From Pinibacter sp031553495 (lineage in GTDB: Bacteria > Bacteroidota > Bacteroidia > Chitinophagales > Chitinophagaceae), in contig JAVBLN010000063.1 of the NCBI GenBank assembly GCA_031553495.1, positions 1 through 64,000 of the forward strand: a stretch of DNA of 64,000 bases, written 5' to 3'. Numbering within the stretch: the stretch's first letter is position 1; every line of letters begins with the position of its first letter. This document shows, one piece after another, positions 7,127 through 16,192 of this stretch. The notes below the pieces were generated by a model that ran no database searches, was not told the DNA's origin, and saw only the letters and a program-made list of their open reading frames with translations. A program made the position numbers and the translations under genes.

Positions 7127-9238
7127 ATGATACGAATTGTACAATTGATGTTTTTTCTGTTGATTTTTGTAATTGACACTTATCCGCAAAATAAAGCTGT
7201 AATAGATAACGGTGTTATTCGTCGTGAAATAATTTTGAATAAGAACCACATTGCAGGAATTTCATATTCTATGTATGATAAACAGGAAAATTTTATTAGA
7301 GGTGAAAGCGAGGAATTCTCTTTTCTTTTAAATGATATAAAGTATAACGGATTAAGTAATTGGAGTAATATTCGCAAGCGTGATACTACATCTGCTAGCG
7401 GTGCGAGTGGTGTAATAATTTCATTTACCAATGAGGAAAATTATAGTTTCGATGTTGAATTAATATATCTCGTTTATCCTAAGTTGCCGCTTGTACATAA
7501 GGCTTTGCGAATTAAAAATACCGGATACGGGACAATTAAACTGGAAGCGGTGGATGTAGAATCGTTCCAGGTAAGCTGGCATGCTATTGACTCTTACATT
7601 TTACGGCATTATGGTCGCTATAAATATTTCGATCCTTTTACCGGAGACCATAATGACGCATTAGTTGTGATACACGATATTGATAGTGCCAAAGGCATTG
7701 CAGTTGGAAATGAAGCGGCTAGTGTTACAAAAAGAACAACATTCAGGTTGGATGGAAAATCTATTACAGCCGGATTAACATATCCAAATCAGCAATTCGC
7801 ATTTCGCAAATGGATTAAAGCGGGCGAACAGTGGGAAAGCCCCTGGGTATTTACTGCCTTATATAATAACACCAATGATCCACAATGGGTGATTAATACC
7901 ACTGTTTCCGATTTTGTTCGCAAGTATATGAACATTCGCTTACAGCAACTGTCTAAAAAACCAATGTTCGCTTATAATACATGGTTTCCTTTCTACCGGG
8001 ATATAAATGAAAAATTAGTTAGAGAGCTAGCTAAATCCGCTTCTGAATGTGGAGTGGAAGAATTTATTATAGATGATGGCTGGCAAATAAATATAAATGA
8101 TCTTGAAGGAAAGCGTGGTTTTCATGGTGATTGGGAGGTAGATAAAAAGAAATTTCCAAATGGTTTAAAACCCGTGTTCGATTATATCAAATCACTAGGA
8201 ATGAAGCCGGGCTTGTGGCTTACGGTGTCATCGGCAGATCCATCCAGCCGTATTTATAACGAACACCCGGAATATTTTATAGTAGGTAAAAATGGGAGAC
8301 CTGCCAATCTTCACACTGAAAGCGGCAGGAGCCGCACAGCATGCCTGGGAACAGACTGGTATGATTATATTAAAAGTACAGCCTTGCGGTTAGTGCGTGA
8401 ACACGGTTTGACATATCTGAAATTGGATTTTGCCATTGTTACAAGCTGTTATGTTTCTGACTATAGTCACACCGGTTGTTATGCCGGCAATCATCCATAT
8501 CATAAAGACAGAGAAGAGTCTTACGCCGAATTGTATAACCGTTGCTTACAGCTTTTTGATGAATTGCATAAGGAAGCTCCCGAACTGTTTATCGACTGCA
8601 CTTACGAAACGACGGGCCGCCAGCATTTAAACGATTATGCGATTGTAAAACATGCCGAAGGAAACTGGCTGTCTAACATCCAACAGCCGGGGCCATTGGG
8701 CGCTTTGCGTATGCGCAACCTGGCATGGGGGCGCACGCCGGCTATTCCTGCCACTTCTTTACTTATAGGCAATTTAAAAATGAATGATGAATATCATCAA
8801 CTGGCATTTAAGTCGCTTGCGGGAACTGTGCCCATCATGTTGGGAGATCCGCGTATTTTGAATTCTTCAGAAAAAACCTGGTATAAATCGATTTCAGATT
8901 GGTTGAAAGAACTGGAAAGAAAACATGGTTATATGGCTTTCCGCCAGGATTTGCCTGGTTTTGGAGAGCCTGCGGAAGGCGCATGGGATGCATTTGCCCG
9001 GATAAACACAGAAACCGGAAGCGGCGGATTAATTGGTGTATTCAAACATGGTGCGAAAGATAATACCCGCAAGGTGTTTGTGCCATGGTTAATACAAGAT
9101 AAAATGTACATTATTAGTAAAGGATTTGAAAGAAAACCAATAGCTATAATGACCGGGAAGGATCTGACTGAAAAAGGTTTTTCCATTACTCTTGAAAAAG
9201 AATTTGAAGGAGAACTTTTTGAAGTGTCGGTGAAGTGA
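7127..9238 (+). CDS. GH36-type alpha-galactosidase, exported
   Basis: Predicted retaining alpha-galactosidase of clan GH-D, family GH36, removing terminal alpha-galactosyl groups. The 703 residues start with a hydrophobic signal sequence (MIRIVQLMFFLLIFVIDTYP). They continue with an N-terminal beta-supersandwich (to about 260) and a TIM barrel. The barrel holds FIIDDGWQ (Asp316/317) and KLDFAIV, whose Asp434 should be the nucleophile. Candidates for the acid/base are Asp490 (FIDCTYE) and Asp503 (LNDYAIV), which I cannot decide between. WEVDKKKFPNGLKPV matches the usual substrate-side loop. The gene sits between fecR and susC of system 1, where most sigma-FecR cassettes have nothing, so it may have entered later or be transcribed separately. 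Exact substrate is unknown. Confidence 0.88.
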   Translation: MIRIVQLMFFLLIFVIDTYPQNKAVIDNGVIRREIILNKNHIAGISYSMYDKQENFIRGESEEFSFLLNDIKYNGLSNWSNIRKRDTTSASGASGVIISFTNEENYSFDVELIYLVYPKLPLVHKALRIKNTGYGTIKLEAVDVESFQVSWHAIDSYILRHYGRYKYFDPFTGDHNDALVVIHDIDSAKGIAVGNEAASVTKRTTFRLDGKSITAGLTYPNQQFAFRKWIKAGEQWESPWVFTALYNNTNDPQWVINTTVSDFVRKYMNIRLQQLSKKPMFAYNTWFPFYRDINEKLVRELAKSASECGVEEFIIDDGWQININDLEGKRGFHGDWEVDKKKFPNGLKPVFDYIKSLGMKPGLWLTVSSADPSSRIYNEHPEYFIVGKNGRPANLHTESGRSRTACLGTDWYDYIKSTALRLVREHGLTYLKLDFAIVTSCYVSDYSHTGCYAGNHPYHKDREESYAELYNRCLQLFDELHKEAPELFIDCTYETTGRQHLNDYAIVKHAEGNWLSNIQQPGPLGALRMRNLAWGRTPAIPATSLLIGNLKMNDEYHQLAFKSLAGTVPIMLGDPRILNSSEKTWYKSISDWLKELERKHGYMAFRQDLPGFGEPAEGAWDAFARINTETGSGGLIGVFKHGAKDNTRKVFVPWLIQDKMYIISKGFERKPIAIMTGKDLTEKGFSITLEKEFEGELFEVSVK

Positions 9239-9416
9239 GATATCTGAAATTAGGTGAAAGCTGAAAATTGAAAGCGCTTAGAATTGAGAATTTTTATACA
9301 TGAGCTGCAAAAAAAGAATAAAGAAGATAATTGAATGAAATAATTGCGACCATGATTTCTGATTTATGGACTCGAGAAATAAAAACAAAAATGGTTACAT
9401 AAAAATTTCTTTTAGA
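9239..9416. other. intergenic sequence after GH36
   Basis: AT-rich, and I see no gene or clear terminator. Together with the following promoter candidate, repeat copy 4 and the hairpin leader it makes up the 711-bp gap before susC 1. Confidence 0.5.
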
Positions 9417-9446
9417 GGTACCCTTTCAGCCATTTTTTTTGTCTAT
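9417..9446 (+). promoter_or_regulatory. candidate ECF-sigma promoter before susC 1
   Basis: GGTAC (9,417-9,421) and GTCTAT (9,441-9,446) are separated by 19 bp, with T-rich spacer before the second box as at 5,706-5,735. If used, it would give a 5' leader of about 500 nt to susC containing repeat copy 4 and the two-hairpin element. The identical spacing in two sites of the same system is seen directly. The function is inferred. Confidence 0.5.
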
Positions 9447-9729
9447 TATATAACACACAAAAGGTCGCATACAAAATTTGCAGAGGCTTTGCAAAAATAG
9501 ATTTAATATTATCTGGGCTCACTGGGGATAATGCATGTAATAATTTGTAAGCAACACCATCGTTCACCTTTTTTGCACAGTTGAATTTCTGAAATCTCTG
9601 ATCAACCATACTTTCGGACGATGATTTGATATACTAATGATGTTGGTATGCGATGAAGAATAATAATATAATTAAGACAATACGAGATCGATATATTAGA
9701 GATGTAAATAAATAGGACGAATGGCCGCA

Positions 9730-9813
9730 TAATGCACAATAGCGAACAAACAGTTGAAGTGTGCGACGCAACTAAAGCTCAATAGTAGCAATGCAGCTTG
9801 GTCCATAATAAAA
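9730..9813 (+). repeat. palindromic intergenic repeat, copy 4 (forward)
   Basis: Contains AATGCACAATAGCGAACAA, GTTGAAGTGTGCGACGCAAC, CTCAATAGTAGCAATGC and the CCATAATAAAAA end. It lies between the candidate ECF promoter and the hairpin leader of susC 1. Confidence 0.8.
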
Positions 9814-9847
9814 ATTTGTCGTTAATGATGATTTGATTAATAAAAAA

Positions 9848-9949
9848 CAGGAGTGTTTGCGGCACTCCTGTAAGAATTCGGGCAACATTTTATAAATGCT
9901 TTAGGCATTTATAATCGATTATCAGTAAATCACCCAAACAATCAAAGGT
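9848..9949 (+). promoter_or_regulatory. two-hairpin leader of susC 1
   Basis: Stem 1 is CAGGAGTG (9,848-9,855) with CACTCCTG (9,863-9,870), perfect over 8 bp. Stem 2 is ATAAATGC (9,892-9,899) with GCATTTAT (9,905-9,912), also perfect. GGGCAACA follows stem 1, and CACCCAAACAAT stands just before AAAGGTATG at the start codon. The same order of elements precedes the other three susC genes, which suggests a structured 5' UTR controlling translation or transcript fate. Confidence 0.6.
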
Positions 9950-12900
9950 ATGAAAGAACATGCTTTTGACAAAGCCTGTGTATTTAAGGCTTTTGTCACT
10001 AATCAAACAATGATTGCTATGAAGCTAACAGTACTATTTACCTTGTTCGCCTGCCTCCAGGTAAATGCAAATCTGACGGCTCAGAAAATTTCACTCCAAA
10101 AAAAGAATGCTACACTTACAGAAGTTTTTAAAAGCATTACTGAGCAAACAGGTTTTAATTTTTTCTTCAATGATAAGACAATTCAAAAAGCCGGCAGGGT
10201 AACTGTAGACGTAAAAAATGCTACAATTGAAGAGACTCTTAAAGAGTGTTTTAAAAACCAGCCATTGACCTATGTAATAAAAGACAAGGTAATAGTTATA
10301 AGTACAAAGGAGGAGAGTGCAGCGATAGTAAAGTCCCAGGAAGAATCAATGGATGAATTGCCTCCACCTATTGAAGTAACAGGGCGTGTGCTAGATGAAG
10401 AAGGAAATGGAGTTGAAGGAGTATCTGTGTCTGTGTCTGGTACAAGTGTTGGAGTATCTACAGATGCTGCCGGTAATTTCAGGATTACAGTGGCGGATAA
10501 TTCAGTATTGCACATTAGTCATGTCGCATATCAATCACAAGAGATACCGGTAAGGGGTAGACGAAATATTTCTGTTGTTTTAAGATTAAAAGAAAGCGCT
10601 TTGAAGGATGTGGTAGTTGTTGGTTATGGTACGCAAAGGAAAGTGACATTAACTGGCGCCGTTACACAGATAAATGCTGAACAGCTGAATACAACAACAA
10701 ATGCCAACCTTACAAATATGATGTCGGGAAAGATGCCTGGGTTAAGGGTTGTTCAAAGAACAAGTGAGCCCGGCAGATACGAAAACTATATTGATATACG
10801 CGGTATGGGAGGCGCCTTAGTAATAGTGGATGGCGTTGTTCGTTCTGATTATAACAGGCTAGATCCAAATGAAATTGAAAGTGTTTCAATTTTGAAAGAC
10901 GCGTCCGCAGCAGTTTATGGAGTTCAATCTGCTAATGGTGTTATGTTGATCACCACTAAAAAAGGGAAACCGGGAAGAACGGAGTTTTCTTATTCAGGCA
11001 CCGTGGGTTGGGCAAATATAACTAATACTCCTAAGGTGGGATCCGCAGTGGATTGGATGAATCTTACCAATGAGCAGGTACAAAATGAAAACCTGGTAAA
11101 CAGTATTATTAATCCAAATTTTAACCCCCGGGCATTAACGTATTCGGATGAGCAGATACAACAGTATAAAGATGGCACTAAAAAAAGTACAGATTGGGCT
11201 AATCTTGCTTTGCGTGATTTTGCTCCGCAACAACAGCATAATTTAAGCATAAGAGGCGGAAGCGAAAAGGTGAAGTATTTTGTTTCTATGGGTTATTTTG
11301 ATGAAATGGGTTTATGGAAAAGTGGCGATCTAAACTACAAAAGGTATAATTTTAGAACCAACCTTTCCACTCAAATAACAAAAGATCTTGAAGCTGAGTT
11401 TTTGATCAATGGTATAATAGAAAAGACAAATGAGCCTGGTGGTACCTTAGACAGAGTTTTAATGTTTAAATCCATGTGGATGCAAATTCCCACATTAACG
11501 GTATATGCCAACAATAACCCGGATTATCTTAACAATGCTGTCGCAGACGGAACTCATCCACTGGCAATTACTTCATCTGATATGTCTGGTTACATTAATG
11601 CGCTAAATAAGAACTGGCAGGGAACTGCTGCTTTAAATTATAGGTTGCCTTTCCTTGATGGTTTGAAAGCAAGGGTTATGTATAGTTATTATAACCAGGA
11701 TAGAAATGTTAAAACTTATAAGAAAAAATATCCACTTTATAATTATAATGCAGTTACCGATGTGTACACCCCAGTATATCAGCAAACGCCTTCATATATA
11801 ACCGAAAGCTATTCTACAAATTACAGGGAAACCATTCAGGCCTCATTGAATTATGAGAAGAAAATAGACGATCATAATATAAAAGCCATGGTGCTTTTTG
11901 AGCAAAGAACAGACTACTCTAAAAATTTTACTGCAAGAAGAGATTTGGAACTGGATGCTATTGATCAGCTTGGAGCTGGTACAGAAGCTACACAAAGAGC
12001 AACAGCCGGAAACCCAAGTGACATATCTTACCAGGGTTTTGTGGGAAGGGTAAATTATGATTTTCGTTCTAAATATTTATTTGAATATGCATGTCGTTAT
12101 GATGCATCGTCTAAGTTTCCTCCTTCCAATCGTTGGGCATTTTTCCCATCGGTCTTAGTGGGTTGGCGTATATCTGAAGAAAAGTTTATTAAGAACAATA
12201 ACTCGTTTTCATTTATTGATAATCTTAAAATAAGAGGATCATGGGGAAAACTTGGTGATGATGGTGCATTAGCATTTCAGTATTTAACTGGTTATACTTA
12301 TCCGAGTGGCAATTATGTTTTTGAAAATGGATTAATCTCCGGATTGGGTTTTCAAAATCTTCCAAATAATTCTATTTTTTGGATTAAAGCTGCAACTACT
12401 GATGTGGGTATTGAAGGAAGTTTATGGAATAGTAAACTGAAATTTGAGTTTGATATATTTCGCAGACGTAGAGAAGGATTGCTGGCAACACGTAATATGT
12501 CTTTGCCTAATACTGTGGGTGCTACGCTTCCTCAGGAAAATCTTAATAGTGATATTACAAGCGGTTATGAAATTACGCTAGGTCATTCCAATATGATAGG
12601 AGATTTTAAAATTGATATATCTGCTAACATGGCATATGCACGCACAAAAACAGATTACCAGGAAAGAGCGATGCCGGTTAATTCATACGACAATTGGAGA
12701 AATAATAGTTGGGAACGTTGGAATAACATTATATGGGGATATCATTGCCTTGGTCAGTTTAAAACATTTGATGAGATATACGCTGCACCTGTACAGGATG
12801 GAAATGGTAATAAATATCTTTTGCCGGGAGATCTTAAATACCAGGATATAAATAATGATGGAATTATTGATAGCGGCGACCAGCTTCCGATAGGCAGGGG

Positions 12901-13435
12901 AACTACAAGTACTTCAGGTTTCAGCGATGCGCTCCGTTATCCGGAACTAACATATGGTATAACTATTGGAGCAGGCTATAAAGGATTTGATCTTACTGTG
13001 CTTATGCAAGGTTGCGCTAACTTTGATGTTATTTATGGCGGAGCATTGCAAACTCCGCTTCGCTGGGGACGCAACAGTTTGGATATATTTAATGACAGAT
13101 GGCACCTGGCAGATATAAAAAATCCTAATGGAGAATGGACTCCTGGTAAGTATCCTGCTTACAGAACTACTACTACTTCTAATTACGCGGTATCTGATTT
13201 TTGGCTGCAGGACGCTTCCTGGTTTAGAGTTAAAAGCATAGAACTTGGATACACATTTCCTCAGAACTGGTTTAGAAAAGTGGGTATAAGAAATTTAAGG
13301 CTGTATGCTAATGGCTTTAATATGTTTACCTGGACAAAAATTAAATTCATCGATCCGGAGCAAACTCCTTCCGATAATAGTTCTCTGTATCCGATAACCA
13401 GGAATTTTAACGTAGGTGTAAATCTTTCATTCTAA
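9950..13435 (+). CDS. SusC/RagA TonB-dependent transducer, system 1
   Basis: Outer-membrane TonB-dependent importer of 1161 residues that partners the SusD lipoprotein encoded next. A 23-residue N-terminal extension precedes the canonical signal peptide (MKLTVLFTLFACLQ...LTAQ). An STN domain follows at about 45-118 (ATLTEVFKSITEQTGFNFFF), then a carboxypeptidase-D-like beta-sandwich at about 140-205 (GRVLDEEGNGVEGVSVSV). The plug begins near 219 (DVVVVGYGTQRKVTLTGAV), and the barrel extends to the C-terminal SF. The STN domain marks it as a signalling transducer able to contact the FecR protein encoded upstream. The start ATG at 9,950 follows AAAGGT and the conserved leader. It is separated from susD by 10 bp. 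Confidence 0.96.
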   Translation: MKEHAFDKACVFKAFVTNQTMIAMKLTVLFTLFACLQVNANLTAQKISLQKKNATLTEVFKSITEQTGFNFFFNDKTIQKAGRVTVDVKNATIEETLKECFKNQPLTYVIKDKVIVISTKEESAAIVKSQEESMDELPPPIEVTGRVLDEEGNGVEGVSVSVSGTSVGVSTDAAGNFRITVADNSVLHISHVAYQSQEIPVRGRRNISVVLRLKESALKDVVVVGYGTQRKVTLTGAVTQINAEQLNTTTNANLTNMMSGKMPGLRVVQRTSEPGRYENYIDIRGMGGALVIVDGVVRSDYNRLDPNEIESVSILKDASAAVYGVQSANGVMLITTKKGKPGRTEFSYSGTVGWANITNTPKVGSAVDWMNLTNEQVQNENLVNSIINPNFNPRALTYSDEQIQQYKDGTKKSTDWANLALRDFAPQQQHNLSIRGGSEKVKYFVSMGYFDEMGLWKSGDLNYKRYNFRTNLSTQITKDLEAEFLINGIIEKTNEPGGTLDRVLMFKSMWMQIPTLTVYANNNPDYLNNAVADGTHPLAITSSDMSGYINALNKNWQGTAALNYRLPFLDGLKARVMYSYYNQDRNVKTYKKKYPLYNYNAVTDVYTPVYQQTPSYITESYSTNYRETIQASLNYEKKIDDHNIKAMVLFEQRTDYSKNFTARRDLELDAIDQLGAGTEATQRATAGNPSDISYQGFVGRVNYDFRSKYLFEYACRYDASSKFPPSNRWAFFPSVLVGWRISEEKFIKNNNSFSFIDNLKIRGSWGKLGDDGALAFQYLTGYTYPSGNYVFENGLISGLGFQNLPNNSIFWIKAATTDVGIEGSLWNSKLKFEFDIFRRRREGLLATRNMSLPNTVGATLPQENLNSDITSGYEITLGHSNMIGDFKIDISANMAYARTKTDYQERAMPVNSYDNWRNNSWERWNNIIWGYHCLGQFKTFDEIYAAPVQDGNGNKYLLPGDLKYQDINNDGIIDSGDQLPIGRGTTSTSGFSDALRYPELTYGITIGAGYKGFDLTVLMQGCANFDVIYGGALQTPLRWGRNSLDIFNDRWHLADIKNPNGEWTPGKYPAYRTTTTSNYAVSDFWLQDASWFRVKSIELGYTFPQNWFRKVGIRNLRLYANGFNMFTWTKIKFIDPEQTPSDNSSLYPITRNFNVGVNLSF

Positions 13436-13445
13436 AAAATGATTT

Positions 13446-15266
13446 ATGAAAACGAAATTCTTTATTATAATTATAGTCTTATTCTCTGGAAATGTTTTCT
13501 TGTCTTGTAATAAAGTATTAGACAAAAAACCATATAACAAGCTGTCGGAAGATGAAATACTAAGTAATGAATCTGGCGTAATGGCATACTTTGCCACATT
13601 ATACAATTTATTACCAACAGAAGATTTTAGGTTTAGCCCCAGGGGCGGCTTTAATGGAGATGGGTCAGGTACTTTTATTTGCCATTTATCTGAAGAAGCT
13701 ACCTATGCGTTTGGCTCCGATAATTCAAGTGTGGGGGATGGCGGATGGCTTCCGTACTGGCAATATACTGCAGTTCGGAATGTGAATAACCTGATTGAAA
13801 AATTACCTTCAACAAAATTTTCAGAAGGAGTAAAGAACGCTTATCTGGGAGAAGCGTATTTTATACGTGCATATTATTATTTTGGAATGGTAAAACGTTA
13901 TGGTGGTATTCCCATTATAACCACCGTGCAGGAATGGAAAGGCAATAACCTGGCAGAATTACAGGTGCCTAGAAATACAGAAAAAGAAGTGTTTGACTTT
14001 ATTGCCAGGGATTTAGATGAAGCAGTAAAGTTATTACCGGCTTCACCGGTAACTACCAATACCGTGCGAGCCAACAGGTATGCCGCTCTTTCTTTAAAAT
14101 CCCGAGCTATGCTGTATGCCGCATCTATAGCTAAATATGGATCCGTAAATCTTGAAGGTATATTGGGTATTCCCGCAGGCGATGCTCCAAAATATTGGCA
14201 GGCAGCTTTTGATGCAGCGAAAGCTATAATGGAATCAAACAAATATTCATTATATGATCTTAAGAGCGATAAAACTGAAAATTTCCAAAACCTGTTTCTT
14301 GACGAGGGTTCTGCTAATAAAGAAATAATATATTCCAAGAAATTTGTTTACCCCAATAAAGCACACTCTTTTGACAGGTGGGTATTGCCGTTTGGGGTAA
14401 GATCTCCTGATGGATACGGCGCAAGAATAGCTCCCACACTGGAATTATGCGAACAGTTTGAAACTATAAATGGAACTATTGATACGCTCCAACTAAACGA
14501 TCAAAATGGTAAACCGGTTTTGTATGCAGATCCTAAAGCCATATTCGCCAACAGGGATCCGCGACTTTTTGCAACAGTAATACTTCCTTTTACTGACTGG
14601 CGCGGTACCGTTATTGATGTGCGTGCCGGAATTATTGATGGAGGAAAAGAAATTACAGCAACTGATTTCAATACTTTGTATGATACGGTTAATCATAGAA
14701 TTGATAACGTAAACGGAAATATGCATGTAATTGCCATAAATGGTGTTGGTGGAGTTATAGAAACATCTCAGACCGGTTTTCATTTACGTAAATATGTAAA
14801 TCCTGCCTATGAAAGATCTACTGTGCGGCAAAATACTTCAGCCACAGCTTATATTGATTTTCGTTTAGGTGAAGTATTATTGAACTATGCGGAAGCCGCT
14901 ATTGAACTGGGCAATACAGCAGAAGCCAAGAATGCGGTAAATCAAATAAGAGATCGGGCAGGGATAAGATTATTAAATGACGCAGAAGTAAATCTTAACA
15001 GAATACGACATGAAAGAATGGTTGAGCTTGCTTTTGAAAATCACAGGTTTTGGGATATAAGAAGATGGAGAATTGCCGATCTGCTGATAAACAATACATC
15101 TTTTTCCACCATTTTGCCTTTCTACGATCTTGATGCGAAAGCTTACATTTTTAAAAAGAAGAAAACAGGATTTGCGAGAACATTTCCTCCAAGACTTTAC
15201 TACGAAAAAATTGATGGAGGTGAAATAGGGCGAAATCCAAAACTAATTCAGAATCCAGGTTACTAA
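13446..15266 (+). CDS. SusD/RagB glycan-binding lipoprotein, system 1
   Basis: Surface lipoprotein of 606 residues that caps the SusC channel and captures the substrate. A signal peptide ends in the lipobox VFLSC (Cys21). The N-terminal part has the tetratricopeptide-like helices seen in SusD (YFIRAYYYFGMVKRYGGIP), and the C-terminal half has the conserved YAEAAIELGNTAEAKNAVNQ and HERMVELAFENHRFWDIRRW. It ends NPKLIQNPGY, the usual SusD terminus. It lies 10 bp after susC and 21 bp before a DUF3823 gene, so all three are one operon. Its ligand is unknown, but the adjoining glycosidases imply a glycan. Confidence 0.96.
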   Translation: MKTKFFIIIIVLFSGNVFLSCNKVLDKKPYNKLSEDEILSNESGVMAYFATLYNLLPTEDFRFSPRGGFNGDGSGTFICHLSEEATYAFGSDNSSVGDGGWLPYWQYTAVRNVNNLIEKLPSTKFSEGVKNAYLGEAYFIRAYYYFGMVKRYGGIPIITTVQEWKGNNLAELQVPRNTEKEVFDFIARDLDEAVKLLPASPVTTNTVRANRYAALSLKSRAMLYAASIAKYGSVNLEGILGIPAGDAPKYWQAAFDAAKAIMESNKYSLYDLKSDKTENFQNLFLDEGSANKEIIYSKKFVYPNKAHSFDRWVLPFGVRSPDGYGARIAPTLELCEQFETINGTIDTLQLNDQNGKPVLYADPKAIFANRDPRLFATVILPFTDWRGTVIDVRAGIIDGGKEITATDFNTLYDTVNHRIDNVNGNMHVIAINGVGGVIETSQTGFHLRKYVNPAYERSTVRQNTSATAYIDFRLGEVLLNYAEAAIELGNTAEAKNAVNQIRDRAGIRLLNDAEVNLNRIRHERMVELAFENHRFWDIRRWRIADLLINNTSFSTILPFYDLDAKAYIFKKKKTGFARTFPPRLYYEKIDGGEIGRNPKLIQNPGY

Positions 15267-15287
15267 AACTTTTAAATTCTTTTAAAG

Positions 15288-15980
15288 ATGAGAACTAATT
15301 GGATATTGGGCTTAACATGTTTGTTTTGCTTGTTGGCCTGCACCAAACTAGACAATTATACTGCGCCAACCGGAACAATTTACGGAAAAGTAATTGATGC
15401 TGTTACGCAACAACCATTACTTACGGAGATTCCAAATGGATTTAGGATTCGGTATATTGAACAGGATTATATTAATCCAAATGTTTCTGTTCAAAACTTT
15501 TACGGCAAGGCAGATGGCTCGTTTGAGCGTGGCTATATCTTCGCGGCATCTTATAAAGTTTTCCCAATTGAAGGGGCATTTTTTCCGGTAAAGGATAGCA
15601 CCTTGGTTGTTGTTACTGATAACCAGAAAACAGAAGTGATCTTTACTGTTGTGCCATATCTGAATATTGACGCGTCTGTAAAAGTTGATGGGAAAAACAT
15701 TGTTGTAGATTACAAAATATCACGTCCGCAGGTTGGTGATAAAATTTTTCAACGAAGAGCATTGTGCTCCAAAGTTCCTACTGTTAATAACACCGTTTTT
15801 TATAAAGACGTGACAACAAACCTTAGCGGGATTAATGACAACACCATTCTCAATACGAATTATAGTGATACAATAAAAGGACTGGCTGCAGGCACCTATT
15901 ATGTGCGTGCGGCTGCCAGAACTAGCAATGCGAATAGTAAATTTAATTATAGCGCGGTGGTAGAAGTGGTGGTGCCTTAG
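15288..15980 (+). CDS. DUF3823-type lipoprotein
   Basis: A 230-residue lipoprotein (lipobox LLAC, Cys18) of the DUF3823 type, often found immediately after susD in Bacteroidota glycan loci. After the anchor comes a beta-sandwich (GTIYGKVIDAVTQQPLLTEI, then GFRIRYIEQDY) with a second beta domain at about 125-230 ending YYVRAAARTSN and VVEVVVP. No catalytic residues are evident. It is probably a surface glycan-binding or structural partner of SusCD. The gene is 21 bp from susD and is followed by a repeat copy, which marks the likely end of this transcript. Confidence 0.82.
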   Translation: MRTNWILGLTCLFCLLACTKLDNYTAPTGTIYGKVIDAVTQQPLLTEIPNGFRIRYIEQDYINPNVSVQNFYGKADGSFERGYIFAASYKVFPIEGAFFPVKDSTLVVVTDNQKTEVIFTVVPYLNIDASVKVDGKNIVVDYKISRPQVGDKIFQRRALCSKVPTVNNTVFYKDVTTNLSGINDNTILNTNYSDTIKGLAAGTYYVRAAARTSNANSKFNYSAVVEVVVP

Positions 15981-16022
15981 CTGGGTTTCGTATGTCAAAC
16001 AAGTTATCATGTAAGACGGAAT

Positions 16023-16105
16023 TTTTTATTGTGAGCCGGGCGGTATTGCTACTATTAGACATCGTTGCGTCGCACTCTTCAGCTGTTGTTCGCTATTGTA
16101 CATTC
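16023..16105 (-). repeat. palindromic intergenic repeat, copy 5 (reverse)
   Basis: GAGCCGGGCGGTATTGCT, ACTATTAGACATC, the core GTTGCGTCGCAC and GTTCGCTATTGTACATTC. It lies between the DUF3823 gene and the metallophosphoesterase gene. Confidence 0.8.
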
Positions 16106-16192
16106 ATCAGCAAACCTACTTATCAATTAGTCGTTGGTTGTAAGTAGTTAGTACAACATCTCTACCAACAACTCGAAATGAAATAAGAAAAC

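Noticed and set aside
13898..14338. 146-codon antisense ORF within susD 1
   Set aside because: Shadow of a well-supported SusD gene, with no signal peptide or domain of its own.
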